Source: Nocardioides sp. JS614 (lineage in GTDB: Bacteria; Actinomycetota; Actinomycetes; Propionibacteriales; Nocardioidaceae). From it: a stretch of DNA of 64,000 nucleotides. The notes beneath the pieces are model-generated. The model had not been told where the DNA came from. It ran no database searches and saw only the letters and a list, made by a program, of their open reading frames with translations. The DNA lies in the NCBI RefSeq assembly GCF_000015265.1, contig NC_008699.1, positions 4,526,001 to 4,590,000 on the forward strand, given 5' to 3'. A program made the translations under genes and the position numbers. This document shows positions 40,808 through 51,206 of this stretch, piece by piece. Each line of letters begins with the position of its first letter. Positions within the stretch are counted from its first letter, which is position 1.

Positions 40808-42589
40808 ATGTCCGAGACGCCCGACCTCCTGCCTCCGGTGCGCGCCTCGCGCTGGTCGGACCGGCAGTCGCGTGACGCGCTCCAGGCGATCGCCGAGGGG
40901 GTCGCCGAGGTCGCCGGCTTCGACCTGGTCGGCATCAGCGCGGTCCGCGACGACGGCTACCTGCAGACGCTCGTGATCGTCGGGCCGGAGGACGCGCGCC
41001 GGCGCCTGATCGACAGCCTCGCCCCGGTGGCGCCCCTGATCGAGCAGCTCGAGCAGGCCGACGACTGGGGCGCGCTGAAGTTCGTGCCCCACGATCGGAT
41101 GATCCTCGACATCGACACCTGGGGCTGGACCTCCGACGCACCGCGCGACCATCTCCCGGCGGGAGCCTGGCATCCCGACGACATGCTGGTGGCCCCGCTC
41201 GAGGCGGCGGACGGCACGTTCCTCGGGATCATCGGCATCGAGCTGCCCCGCGACGGGATGGTCCCCGGCCCCACCCAGCGGCAGACCCTCGACCTCACGG
41301 CCCGACAGGCGTGCCGCGCGGTGATCACCACCCTCGAGCGCGAGCGGCTGGCCGAGCAGGTCCGGCTGGCCGGCGCCGCCGCGGACATCGTCCGGCTCGC
41401 CGTCGGCACCCGGTCCGCGAACGAGGTGCTCGCCGAGTGCGGTCCGGCGATCACCCAGGGCTTCCGGGCGGCGTCGCTGTGGGTGCAGCGGCTCGGACCC
41501 GACCGGCGCTGCGACGGGCCGCTGTTCGTCGACGGCGGCCCCACCGTGCGGCTGCCCTCCGGGGTCGGGGCGCTCGTGGCCGCCCATGCCCCGCGTGCCT
41601 GGGAGCGCCAGTGCGTGGCCGTCATCGCCCCCGAGCGTCCGGTGCCGGGCGTCCTCGGCGGCGAGCAGCACGCCGAGGTGATCGCGTTCCTCGCGAGCCT
41701 GGACATCGAGTCGCTGCTGTTCATCCCGGTGGGCGCGGGGCGCGAGTGCTTCGGCGTCCTCGGGCTGACCCGTGCTCCCGGCGGCGCGGAGTGGAGCGAG
41801 GAGGAGGCGGCCGCGGCGCTCGCGATCGGCCGGGACCTGGGGCGGGCGGTGTCGAACGCGCGCGTGCTCGAGCGCGAGCACCAGCTCCTCGACGAGCTGC
41901 GCGACATCGCCGACTACAAGGGCCGGCTGGTGGCCACCGTGTCCCACGAGCTGAAGAACCCGCTCAGCGCGATCCTCGGGTACGCCGAGATCCTCGCCGG
42001 CGAGCCCGGGCTGAGCGACGCCGCCCGGGCGTGCGTCGCCGCGATCGAGCGCGGCGGCGGCCGGTTGGCCCGCGTGGTCGACGACCTGCTGCTGCTCCAC
42101 GAGCCGGCCGACGCCGACGCCATGTCGACGTCCCAACCCGTCGACCTCGGGCAGGCCGTGGCCGAGGTCGTCGAGCTCAACGGCCCCGTCGCCCGCGGCC
42201 GCCGGCTGACCCTGCGCGCCGACCTGCCCGCCGTACCCGTGCTGGCCCTGGCCGACCCGCGCGACGTCGACCATGTCGTCACCAACCTGGTCGGTAACGC
42301 GCTCAAGTACACGCCCGAGGGCGGGACGATCGCGGTCACCGTCGAGCGGGACGGTGACGAGGCCGTGCTCCGCTGCACCGACGACGGCATCGGGATCGCC
42401 GAGGAGGAGCAGGCGCACCTGTTCGAGGAGTTCTTCCGCTCCACCGATCCGGCGGCGGTCGCCCAGCCCGGCACCGGACTCGGGCTGGCGATCGTGCGCC
42501 GCGTCGTCGAGCGGCACGGCGGGCGGATCGAGGTCGACTCCGCGCTCGGCCGGGGCAGCACGTTCCGGGTGTTCCTGCCGGCCGGTTGA
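40808..42589 (+). CDS. GAF-domain sensor histidine kinase (paralogue 2)
   Basis: A 593-residue protein with the same architecture as its upstream paralogue: GAF-like regions, HisKA with H380 in V-S-H-E-L-K-N-P-L-S-A-I-L-G and a HATPase with N-L-V-G-N-A-L-K-Y-T-P and G-T-G-L-G-L-A-I-V-R-R. The shared N-terminal stretch S-R-D-A-L-Q-A-I-A-E-G-V and A-W-H-P-D-D-M-L-V-A-P-L marks the pair. ATG start; 87-bp gap to the first kinase. Confidence 0.88.
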   Translation: MSETPDLLPPVRASRWSDRQSRDALQAIAEGVAEVAGFDLVGISAVRDDGYLQTLVIVGPEDARRRLIDSLAPVAPLIEQLEQADDWGALKFVPHDRMILDIDTWGWTSDAPRDHLPAGAWHPDDMLVAPLEAADGTFLGIIGIELPRDGMVPGPTQRQTLDLTARQACRAVITTLERERLAEQVRLAGAAADIVRLAVGTRSANEVLAECGPAITQGFRAASLWVQRLGPDRRCDGPLFVDGGPTVRLPSGVGALVAAHAPRAWERQCVAVIAPERPVPGVLGGEQHAEVIAFLASLDIESLLFIPVGAGRECFGVLGLTRAPGGAEWSEEEAAAALAIGRDLGRAVSNARVLEREHQLLDELRDIADYKGRLVATVSHELKNPLSAILGYAEILAGEPGLSDAARACVAAIERGGGRLARVVDDLLLLHEPADADAMSTSQPVDLGQAVAEVVELNGPVARGRRLTLRADLPAVPVLALADPRDVDHVVTNLVGNALKYTPEGGTIAVTVERDGDEAVLRCTDDGIGIAEEEQAHLFEEFFRSTDPAAVAQPGTGLGLAIVRRVVERHGGRIEVDSALGRGSTFRVFLPAG

Positions 42590-42610
42590 GACCGCGGCCT
42601 CCCCCATCTG

Positions 42611-42684
42611 CTGTAACGCCGTGTTACCCCGTCTGCCCCGGGTGTTGCAGCATGGGGGGAAGGAGGGGTAAACGGGCGTTACAG
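42611..42684. repeat. 74-bp palindromic element, family 2, copy 3
   Basis: CTGTAACGCCGTGTTACCCC on the left, GGGGTAAACGGGCGTTACAG on the right, with an imperfect inner stem. It lies 21 bp and 16 bp from the stops of two convergent genes. Confidence 0.85.
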
Positions 42685-42700
42685 CGAGCTAGGCGCCCCG

Positions 42701-44038
42701 TCAGCCGCCGAGCTTGCCGAGCAGCAGCGCCTCGGCAAGGACGACCCGCTCGAACTCCGCGAGGTGCAGCCCCTCGTTGGCGCCGTGGGCGCGGGTGTCC
42801 GGGTCCTCGACACCGGTGACCAGCACGCTCGCCTCGGGGAAGGCGTCCAGGAACTCCGCGATGAAGGGGATCGAGCCGCCCACGCCCATGTCGACGGGCG
42901 CGGTGCCGTCCCAGGCCTCGGTGAACGCGGCACGCGCGGCGTCGTACGCCGGCCCGGTCGCGTCGATCCGGGTCGCCTCGCCGGTGTCGACGACCGTGTG
43001 GGTGAGGGTGGCGCCCCAGGGCACGTGCGCCTCGAGGTGACGCACCAGGCAGGCCAGCGCGTTCTCGGTGGTGTCGCCGGGAGCGACGCGCATCGAGATC
43101 CGGGCCCGGGCGGCCGGGACCAGGGTGTTGCTGGCGCCGGCGACCTTCGGGGCGTCCAGGCCGGTGATGCTGAGCGCGGGCTTGGTCCAGAGCCGCTCGA
43201 CGCTCGAGCCGGTGCCGATCCACTCGAGGCCGGGCGCCGCACCCGACTCGGCCCGGAGCCGCTCCTCGGGGTAGTCCACGTCGGCCGCCGGGCCGGCGTG
43301 CAGCCCCTCGATCGCGACGTCGCCGCGGTCGTCGTGCAGGGTGGCGATCAGCCGGGCGAGGGTCATCAGCGCGTCGGGCACCAGGCCGCCCCACATGCCC
43401 GAGTGCACCGCGTGGGTGAGTGTCCGCACCTCGACGTCGACGCGCACCAGGCCGCGCAGGCTCGTGGTGAGGGCGGGCACGCCGATGTCCCAGTTGCCGG
43501 AGTCGGCGATCACGATCACGTCGGCGCGCAGCCGGTCCTGGTGCTCGCGGAGCAGCGCGGGAAGCGTCTCGGACCCCACCTCCTCCTCACCCTCGATGAA
43601 CATCGTGACGCTGACCGGCACGTCGGCGCCGTACACCCGCAGGGCGCCGAGGTGGGCCGCGATGCCGGCCTTGTCGTCGGCGGCGCCGCGGGCGTAGAGG
43701 CGCCCGTCGCGCTCGGTGGGCTCGAAGGGCGGGGAGTCCCAGTCGGCGTGGTCGTTCTCGGGCTGGACGTCGTGGTGGGCGTACAGCAGGACCGTCGGTG
43801 CCCCCTCGGGGCCGCGCTTGCGGGCGATCACCGCCGGCGCCCCACCGTCGGCGCTGACGATGTCGACCTCGTCGAAGGCCTCGTCGCGGAACAGCCGGGC
43901 CACCGCCTCGGCCGATCGCTGCACCTCCGCGGCCCGCTCCGGGTCGGCGCTGACCGACTCGATCCGCACCAGGTCCTCCAGGTCCCTGCGCACCCCGGGG
44001 AGGACGGCCTGGACGCGGGCGCGGATGTCGTCGGTCAT
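42701..44038 (-). CDS. M20 family dipeptidase/metallopeptidase
   Basis: A 445-residue zinc peptidase. The metal-site motifs are L-L-Y-A-H-H-D-V-Q-P, R-G-A-A-D-D-K-A-G, the catalytic pair in I-E-G-E-E-E-V-G-S and the D-S-G-N strand; the dimerisation domain starts after residue 200 and a final histidine is in H-G-A-N-E-G-L-H. This matches actinobacterial dipeptidases of the carnosinase/CNDP type. Confidence 0.9.
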   Translation of the reverse strand: MTDDIRARVQAVLPGVRRDLEDLVRIESVSADPERAAEVQRSAEAVARLFRDEAFDEVDIVSADGGAPAVIARKRGPEGAPTVLLYAHHDVQPENDHADWDSPPFEPTERDGRLYARGAADDKAGIAAHLGALRVYGADVPVSVTMFIEGEEEVGSETLPALLREHQDRLRADVIVIADSGNWDIGVPALTTSLRGLVRVDVEVRTLTHAVHSGMWGGLVPDALMTLARLIATLHDDRGDVAIEGLHAGPAADVDYPEERLRAESGAAPGLEWIGTGSSVERLWTKPALSITGLDAPKVAGASNTLVPAARARISMRVAPGDTTENALACLVRHLEAHVPWGATLTHTVVDTGEATRIDATGPAYDAARAAFTEAWDGTAPVDMGVGGSIPFIAEFLDAFPEASVLVTGVEDPDTRAHGANEGLHLAEFERVVLAEALLLGKLGG

Positions 44039-44061
44039 GGGTCTCAACCTAATCAGTCCGG

Positions 44062-44120
44062 TAGTCCCTGACGCTTGCGGGGCGGATCCGCGGGCGGGAC
44101 AGCGCAATCGTCAGGGACTA
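44062..44120. promoter_or_regulatory. 12-bp inverted repeat in the gap before the M20 gene
   Basis: TAGTCCCTGACG (44062-44073) and its exact complement (44109-44120) flank a 35-base GC-rich loop that itself contains GCGGATCCGC. The right arm supplies the stop codon of the sterol-carrier-like gene. It could act as terminator for that gene or as an operator before the M20 gene; I cannot decide. Confidence 0.5.
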
Positions 44121-44477
44121 TCCCAACGGGAGGTACGGCGCGAGGTCGGCGCGCTCGCCGCTGGCCCGGACCCGTCCGGCCAGCTCGGCGTCGGGCCAGG
44201 ACAGCGCGCCGGTCGCGAGGTCGATCCAGGTGGCGGCGTCGGTCTCGACGACGGCGGGCGGCGTGCCCCGGGTGTGCCGGACGCCGGGGATCACCTGCAC
44301 GGCGGCGTACGGCGGGACCCGCACCTCGACGGAGCGGCCCGGCGCCCGCTCCTCGAGCACGGCCAGGTAGTGCTTGGTGAGCAGCCGCAGGTCGACGCGG
44401 TCGGGCTCGCCACCGCGCACCCGGTCGAGGGCGGCCGCGACCTCGGCGGGGTCCGCCGGTCGGAGGCGGGCGGGCAT
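44118..44477 (-). CDS. sterol-carrier-like (SCP2-type) family protein
   Basis: A 119-residue protein with the actinobacterial SCP-orthologue pattern V-R-V-P-P-Y-A-A-V-Q-V-I-P-G-x-R-H-T-R-G-T-P-P-A-V-V-E and A-T-W-I-D-L-A-T-G-x-L-S-W. Predicted to bind a hydrophobic ligand; the ligand is unknown. The start ATG overlaps the stop of the upstream HTH gene by one base. Length normal for the family. Confidence 0.85.
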   Translation of the reverse strand: MPARLRPADPAEVAAALDRVRGGEPDRVDLRLLTKHYLAVLEERAPGRSVEVRVPPYAAVQVIPGVRHTRGTPPAVVETDAATWIDLATGALSWPDAELAGRVRASGERADLAPYLPLG

Positions 44478-45079
44478 CAGTCCTCGTCCTCCGGCGGCTC
44501 CCGGGACTCCCCAGCCGCCCCGGCCTCCCCGAGCTCGGGGTAGGGCTGGATGAGCTGGTAGACCGAGTACGTCACCCGCTCGCCGGGGCCGTCCTGGCTG
44601 CGCCGACGCCAGCGCTCGACGAGCTCACCCATCTCCTCCAGCAGCTCCTTGGCCTCCTCCGGCGCGAGCCGCAGCGCCCACTCCGAGACGCTCTTCTCGC
44701 GGCCGGCCGCCGGATCCGGGGCGAGCGCCCGGTCGACCAGGTGGTGCCCCCACGCGGTCGCGTTGCGCTGGAACACGGCGTACGCCGCCTTGCCGCCCGG
44801 GCGGTCGAGCATCTCCCGGGTGCGGAAGCTGATGCCGTCGGGGTCGACCAGTCGCCAGACCCGGTCCCGACGGTCGCGGGCCTCGTCGGGAGCCTCCTCG
44901 ACCAGGCCGTACTTGGCGAGCTGGCGCAGGTGGAAGCTCGCCTGGTTGGCCGGGACACCGAGCTCGCGGGCGATGTCGGCGGCTCGCAGCGAGCCGGCGG
45001 CGTAGAGCTCGGACAGGATCCGGTTGCGGGTCGGGTGGGCGATCGCGCGGAGCACCCGCGGGTCGTCGTACATCGCCAT
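44477..45079 (-). CDS. ArsR/HTH_20-type transcriptional regulator
   Basis: A 200-residue regulator with an N-terminal winged HTH (R-V-L-R-A-I-A-H-P-T-R-N-R-I-L-S-E-L through A-N-Q-A-S-F-H-L-R-Q-L). No metal-binding cysteines are present. The C-terminal helical half resembles those of ArsR-like regulators adjacent to MFS exporters. It is divergent from such an exporter, and two TTGCGCAA palindromes lie in the shared promoter. Confidence 0.88.
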   Translation of the reverse strand: MAMYDDPRVLRAIAHPTRNRILSELYAAGSLRAADIARELGVPANQASFHLRQLAKYGLVEEAPDEARDRRDRVWRLVDPDGISFRTREMLDRPGGKAAYAVFQRNATAWGHHLVDRALAPDPAAGREKSVSEWALRLAPEEAKELLEEMGELVERWRRRSQDGPGERVTYSVYQLIQPYPELGEAGAAGESREPPEDED

Positions 45080-45111
45080 GGCGCCATCCTAGCCGGATTC
45101 CGCACGATCTA

Positions 45112-45133
45112 TTGCGCAACTACTATTGCGCAA
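45112..45133. promoter_or_regulatory. paired TTGCGCAA operators
   Basis: Two identical 8-bp palindromes within direct repeats of CTATTGCGCAA (45112-45119 and 45126-45133), 14 bp centre to centre, in the 57-bp gap between the HTH gene and the MFS gene. They are the obvious binding sites of the divergent regulator. Confidence 0.65.
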
Positions 45134-45148
45134 TTTATGGTGCGGAAC

Positions 45149-46405
45149 ATGACGTCGTACCGGACCCTCGCCCACAACCGGGACTTCACCGTGCTGTGGT
45201 GCGCCCAGACCATCTCCGAGCTGGGCTCGCGGGTCAGCAGCTTCGCGATGCCGCTGGTCGGGTACGCGATGACCGGCTCGGCGTTCTGGGCCGCGGCCGC
45301 GGAGGCCGCGTACCTGCTCGGGATGGTCGTGATGCTCCTGCCCGGCGGGGTGCTCGCCGACCGCTGCGACCGGCGCCGGCTGATGCGGCTCTCGCACGGC
45401 GGCGGCGCGCTGCTGTACGCCTCGCTGGTCACGGCGGGCATGCTCGACGTGCTCACCCTCCCCCACCTGCTCCTCGTGGCGCTGCTGACCGGCCTCGCGG
45501 CCGGCCTCTTCGTCCCGGCGGAGGGCTCCGCGATCCGCACGGTGGTGGCGGCCGACGACCTGCCCACCGCCCTGAGCCAGCAGCAGGCCCGCCAGCACGT
45601 CGCCTCGCTGGTCGGTGGCCCGCTCGGCGGCGCTCTCGTCGCCGCCACCCGATGGGCGCCCTTCCTGTTCGACGCGATCACCTACGCCGCGGGCTGGGTA
45701 CTGCTCGGCCGGATCCGGGCCGACCTCTCCGGCCGACCGCAGGCCGGCACGGGGCGCGCCCTGCACGACCTGGGCGTGGGCCTCCGGTTCACCTGGTCGA
45801 GACCGTTCTTCCGCGTGCTGCTGCTGTGGTCGCCCCTGATCAACCTGACCGTTAACGCCCTGTTCTTCGTCGCGCTGCTGCGGCTGGTCGAGGCCGGCTT
45901 CCCCGCCTTCCAGATCGGGCTCGTGGAGGCGACGATCGGCAGCTGCGGCATCCTCGGCGCGCTGGCCGCGCCGTGGCTGATCGACCGGCTGGCGACCGGG
46001 ACGCTGACCGTGGCCGTCGCCTGGAGCTTCGTCCCGCTCTCGGTGCCGCTGGCCCTCTGGAACCACCCCGTGGTGATGGCGGCGGCCGCCTCGGTGGGGC
46101 TGTTCCTCAACCCCGCGGGCAACGCCGGTGTCGGGTCCTACCGGATGGCGGTCACCCCGTCGGAGCTGGTCGGCCGGGTGCAGTCGGCGATGCAGTTCAC
46201 CTCGATGCTCTCCATGCCGCTGGCGCCCGCGCTCGCGGGCGCGCTGCTCACCGGGCTCGGCGGGCCGGCGGCGGTCCTCGCGCTGACCGGACTCACCGCT
46301 GCGGTCGCCCTGATCCCCACCCTGTCCACCTCCGTCCGCTCGGTCCCCCGCCCGGCCGACTGGCCGCGCTACGAGACGCCCATCGTGGCCTCCGCCGCCG
46401 CCTGA
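45149..46405 (+). CDS. MFS transporter (enterobactin/macrolide exporter type)
   Basis: A 418-residue protein with about twelve transmembrane helices of the MFS_3 group. The N-terminus N-R-D-F-T-V-L-W-C-A-Q-T-I-S-E-L-G-S-R-V, the loop G-G-V-L-A-D-R-C-D-R-R-R-L-M and the V-G-R-V-Q-S-A motif are typical of drug or siderophore exporters. The ATG at 45149 is favoured; an ATG at 45137 is in frame but lies almost inside the operator. Confidence 0.88.
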   Translation: MTSYRTLAHNRDFTVLWCAQTISELGSRVSSFAMPLVGYAMTGSAFWAAAAEAAYLLGMVVMLLPGGVLADRCDRRRLMRLSHGGGALLYASLVTAGMLDVLTLPHLLLVALLTGLAAGLFVPAEGSAIRTVVAADDLPTALSQQQARQHVASLVGGPLGGALVAATRWAPFLFDAITYAAGWVLLGRIRADLSGRPQAGTGRALHDLGVGLRFTWSRPFFRVLLLWSPLINLTVNALFFVALLRLVEAGFPAFQIGLVEATIGSCGILGALAAPWLIDRLATGTLTVAVAWSFVPLSVPLALWNHPVVMAAAASVGLFLNPAGNAGVGSYRMAVTPSELVGRVQSAMQFTSMLSMPLAPALAGALLTGLGGPAAVLALTGLTAAVALIPTLSTSVRSVPRPADWPRYETPIVASAAA

Positions 46406-46412
46406 CCGTCAG

Positions 46413-46486
46413 CTGTAACGCGGGGTTGTGGGATCTGGTCACCCCCTTGTAACAGGGTTCCTAGATCCGATAACCCCGCGTTACAT
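46413..46486. repeat. 74-bp palindromic element, family 2, copy 4 (divergent)
   Basis: Ends CTGTAACGCGGGGTT and AACCCCGCGTTACAT, with GGATCT/AGATCC further in and an inner CCCC..AGGG stem. It starts eight bases after the MFS stop and its right end supplies the TAA stop of the WYL gene, so the element is fitted into the coding end. Confidence 0.75.
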
Positions 46487-47443
46487 GCGGCGGGGCGAGG
46501 TGGCGCGGGCGAAGCGGGCGGCGGCGGAGGCGACCTGCGCGCGCAGCTCGTCGGGACCCTCGACGGTGAAGGGCGCGTCGATGCGGGCCAGCACCATCAG
46601 CGGCCAGTCCAGGGTGTCGGTGGCCAGCACCATCCGACAGGCGCCGGGCCCGTCGGGCTCGACCGTGGCCCAGCGGTCGACGTACGCCGCGACCGTCGCC
46701 GCGTCGACCGCGAACCGGACCCGCACCTCGTAGCGCTGCGGCATCGCGCGGATCCCGGCCCGCACGAACGACGGCGCGTCCGGGGCGGGCAGCGGGCGCG
46801 GCAGGAACCGCTGGCCGGAGGCCCGCGGGGCGGTGACCCGGTCCACCCGGAAGGAGCGCCAGTCCTGGCGGTCCCGGTCGTAGGCGACCAGGTACCACCG
46901 CCGGCCCAAGGACACGAGCCGGTGCGGCTCGACGCGGCGCTCGCTCGGCGAGGAGTCCCGGGAGACGTAGGAGAACGACACCGGCTCGTCGTCGCGGCAG
47001 GCCTGGGCGAGGGTCGTGAGCACGCCGGCGTCCAGTGCGGGCCCGCCGCCCCACGGCACGCCGTCGGTCTGGGAGTGGACGGCGTCCATCCGGCGGCGCA
47101 GCCGAGGTGGCATCAGGCCGATCACCTTGGTCAGCGCCTGGATCGCGGTCTCCTCGAGCCCGGCCACGGCGCCCGCCGCCGCGGTGCGCAGCGCGACCGC
47201 GATCGCCACGGCCTCGTCGTCCTCGAGCAGCAGCGGCGGCAGCTGCCCACCGGCCCGCAGCTGGTAGCCGCCCGCCACGCCGCGCACCGCGTCGACGTCG
47301 TAGCCGAGCTCGCGCAGCCGGTCGATGTCGCGGCGCAGGGTCCGCGGGCTCACCTCCAGGCGTCCGGCGAGCTCGGCGCCGGGCCAGTAGCGGTGGGTCT
47401 GGAGCAGCGAGAGCAGGCGCAGCATCCGGGCGCTGGTGTTCAC
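46481..47443 (-). CDS. WYL-domain transcriptional regulator
   Basis: A 320-residue regulator. An N-terminal HTH_11 domain (A-R-M-L-R-L-L-S-L-L-Q to S-P-R-T-L-R-R-D-I-D-R-L-R) is followed by a WYL domain with H-R-L-V-S-L-G-R-R-W-Y-L-V-A-Y-D and F-R-V-D-R-V, and a C-terminal WCX region. GTG start at 47443. The last codons and stop overlap a 74-bp repeat. Target genes are unknown; the divergent small gene is a candidate. Confidence 0.9.
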   Translation of the reverse strand: MNTSARMLRLLSLLQTHRYWPGAELAGRLEVSPRTLRRDIDRLRELGYDVDAVRGVAGGYQLRAGGQLPPLLLEDDEAVAIAVALRTAAAGAVAGLEETAIQALTKVIGLMPPRLRRRMDAVHSQTDGVPWGGGPALDAGVLTTLAQACRDDEPVSFSYVSRDSSPSERRVEPHRLVSLGRRWYLVAYDRDRQDWRSFRVDRVTAPRASGQRFLPRPLPAPDAPSFVRAGIRAMPQRYEVRVRFAVDAATVAAYVDRWATVEPDGPGACRMVLATDTLDWPLMVLARIDAPFTVEGPDELRAQVASAAARFARATSPRRM

Positions 47444-47505
47444 GACGCCGACACTAGATCGCAAAGCGGTCAGGAACTGACCTGTGGCGTCCCTACCGTC
47501 GGGAC

Positions 47506-47760
47506 ATGGCGACCCACACCCTGAGGCTCCTCCCCTCGACCCGCGACCGGATCTCGCTCCGCTTCGCCTCCGAGGGGGACGCCGCGACCGCGACCGAGCG
47601 CGCCCTGCACCTGCCCGGCGCGAGCATCGAGCTCGCTGGTCGCGACCTGACGATCCTGGTCCCCGAGGGCCGCGACCTGGTGACGTCGTACGTCACCGAC
47701 CTGGCCTGGGCCGGAGTGCTCGCCGAGCGGCTGGAGGTGGTCGGCCCGGCCCTCCCGTGA
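47506..47760 (+). CDS. hypothetical small protein
   Basis: An 84-residue protein starting M-A-T-H-T-L-R-L-L-P-S-T-R-D and predicted as alternating strands and helices, without signal or membrane segments. The family is not recognised. It is divergent from the WYL regulator (62-bp gap), and may be its target. Confidence 0.55.
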   Translation: MATHTLRLLPSTRDRISLRFASEGDAATATERALHLPGASIELAGRDLTILVPEGRDLVTSYVTDLAWAGVLAERLEVVGPALP

Positions 47761-47770
47761 CGGACCCGGC

Positions 47771-48610
47771 TCAGCCGGCCGCGGGCTCGTCGGGGATCGC
47801 CCGCAGGATCTCCAGCGTGCGGTCCCAGGCGGGCGAGTCCGGGTCGACCACCGCGAAGTGGTCGCCCGCGACCCGGACCAGCTCGGCGACCGCTCCGGCC
47901 GACCGCGCGGCGGCGACGTACGCCTCGGACTGGCCGATCGGGACGACGTCGTCGGCCGCGCCGTGCACGCACCAGACCGGGACCGCCAAGGGCACCTGGC
48001 GGATCGGGTCGACCGCGGCGTCGGCCGGGCCGGGCGGATGGCCGAGGAACGCCTCGACCGCGCCACCGCCCAGACCCAGCTCGTACGCCGAGCGCAGGTC
48101 GAGCACCCCCGCCTGGGAGACGACGTGGGTCAGGCCGCCGCCGCCGGCCGCCCAGGTGACCAGGTGGCCGCCGGCGGAGTGGCCGATGCCGACCACCGGT
48201 CCGGCGTCCTCCGGGCGCGCGTCGGGCAGCGCGTCGATCGCCGCCCGGACGTCGGCGAGCGTGTCCGCGGCGCCGGTGCCGCGCCGGTACTCGATCGCCC
48301 ACACCGCCCAGCCGGCCGTGACCAGGCTCGGCACCAGTGGGCGGGCGTACTCGATGCCGTACTGCGGCTTCCAGAACCCGCCGTGCACCACGACCGCGGC
48401 GCCGCGCGGGGTGCCGGGCGGGCGGGTCAGCTCGGCGTACTGCGCCGGGTGGTCGCCGTAGCCGATCCGCCGTGTGCCGGGCGTGCTCACCGGCCGCCCA
48501 CCGCCCGCGGCGCCCGCGCCGCCCGCGCCGCCCGCGCCGCCCGCGCCGTCCAGGCCGCAGGCCGCGGGGCCGGCGAGAGCCGGGAGGGCGAGGAAGGCCC
48601 GTCGGCGCAT
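47771..48610 (-). CDS. secreted or lipoprotein alpha/beta hydrolase
   Basis: A 279-residue hydrolase. The N-terminus M-R-R-R-A-F-L-A-L-P-A-L-A-G-P-A-A-C is a short twin-arginine-like signal with a possible lipobox cysteine at residue 18, followed by a Gly/Ala linker encoded by 9-bp tandem repeats. The catalytic serine is in G-I-G-H-S-A-G-G-H, the acid probably D in H-G-A-A-D-D-V-V-P and the base in G-D-H-F-A-V-V-D. It fits the esterase/kynurenine-formamidase-like group. Expressed in the same direction as purL, downstream of a 69-bp element. Confidence 0.8.
   Translation of the reverse strand: MRRRAFLALPALAGPAACGLDGAGGAGGAGGAGAAGGGRPVSTPGTRRIGYGDHPAQYAELTRPPGTPRGAAVVVHGGFWKPQYGIEYARPLVPSLVTAGWAVWAIEYRRGTGAADTLADVRAAIDALPDARPEDAGPVVGIGHSAGGHLVTWAAGGGGLTHVVSQAGVLDLRSAYELGLGGGAVEAFLGHPPGPADAAVDPIRQVPLAVPVWCVHGAADDVVPIGQSEAYVAAARSAGAVAELVRVAGDHFAVVDPDSPAWDRTLEILRAIPDEPAAG
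48513..48548. repeat. 9-bp tandem repeat (four units) in the hydrolase gene
   Basis: Four perfect CCCGCGCCG units encode the Gly-Ala linker after the signal peptide. Unit number could vary without changing frame. Confidence 0.8.
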
Positions 48611-48675
48611 ACGGGGGGTTCGGAGCCGGCCGGCCGATCGGACTGGTCCGAGTCCCAGGAGTCACATCGGACGGG

Positions 48676-48744
48676 CAATACCGGAACTTCGCGGGCGAAG
48701 TTTCGGCCGACAGGTTCCGGTTTCCCCGGCCAACCGGGGAAACC
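48676..48744. repeat. 69-bp palindromic element, family 3, copy B
   Basis: The second hairpin GGTTTCCCCGG/CCGGGGAAACC is perfect; the first is imperfect (GGAAC/GTTCC with inner CGAA/TTCG). It lies between the purL stop and the hydrolase start. Confidence 0.8.
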
Positions 48745-48767
48745 GCCGCCGGCAAGCCCGCGCACCG

Positions 48768-51023
<2,256 letters not shown>

Positions 51024-51130
51024 GACGCCAATCTACCGGCGCGCGACAGCGCCACCACATCCGCCCGCAGGCCGGACCATGGCGGGACCGCGGGTGGGGT
51101 CGGCAGCCGGGTCGCCGGGGGTCGTTGGGG

Positions 51131-51199
51131 CAATACTGGAACTGTTGGGCCGAAACTTCGGGCCAACAGTTCCGGTTTCCCCGGTTCACCGGGGAAACC
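51131..51199. repeat. 69-bp palindromic element, family 3, copy C
   Basis: The best-formed copy: stem 1 is 11 bp perfect (51138-51148 with 51163-51173, inner CCGAA/TTCGG) and stem 2 is 12 bp perfect (51174-51185 with 51188-51199). It lies between purL and the TetR gene, both on the minus strand, and ends seven bases before the TetR stop. Confidence 0.85.
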
Positions 51200-51206
51200 G
51201 CCCCCG

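Noticed and set aside
48513..48548. Assembly artefact in the hydrolase gene
   Set aside because: The 9-bp units keep the frame and encode a plausible linker after the signal peptide.
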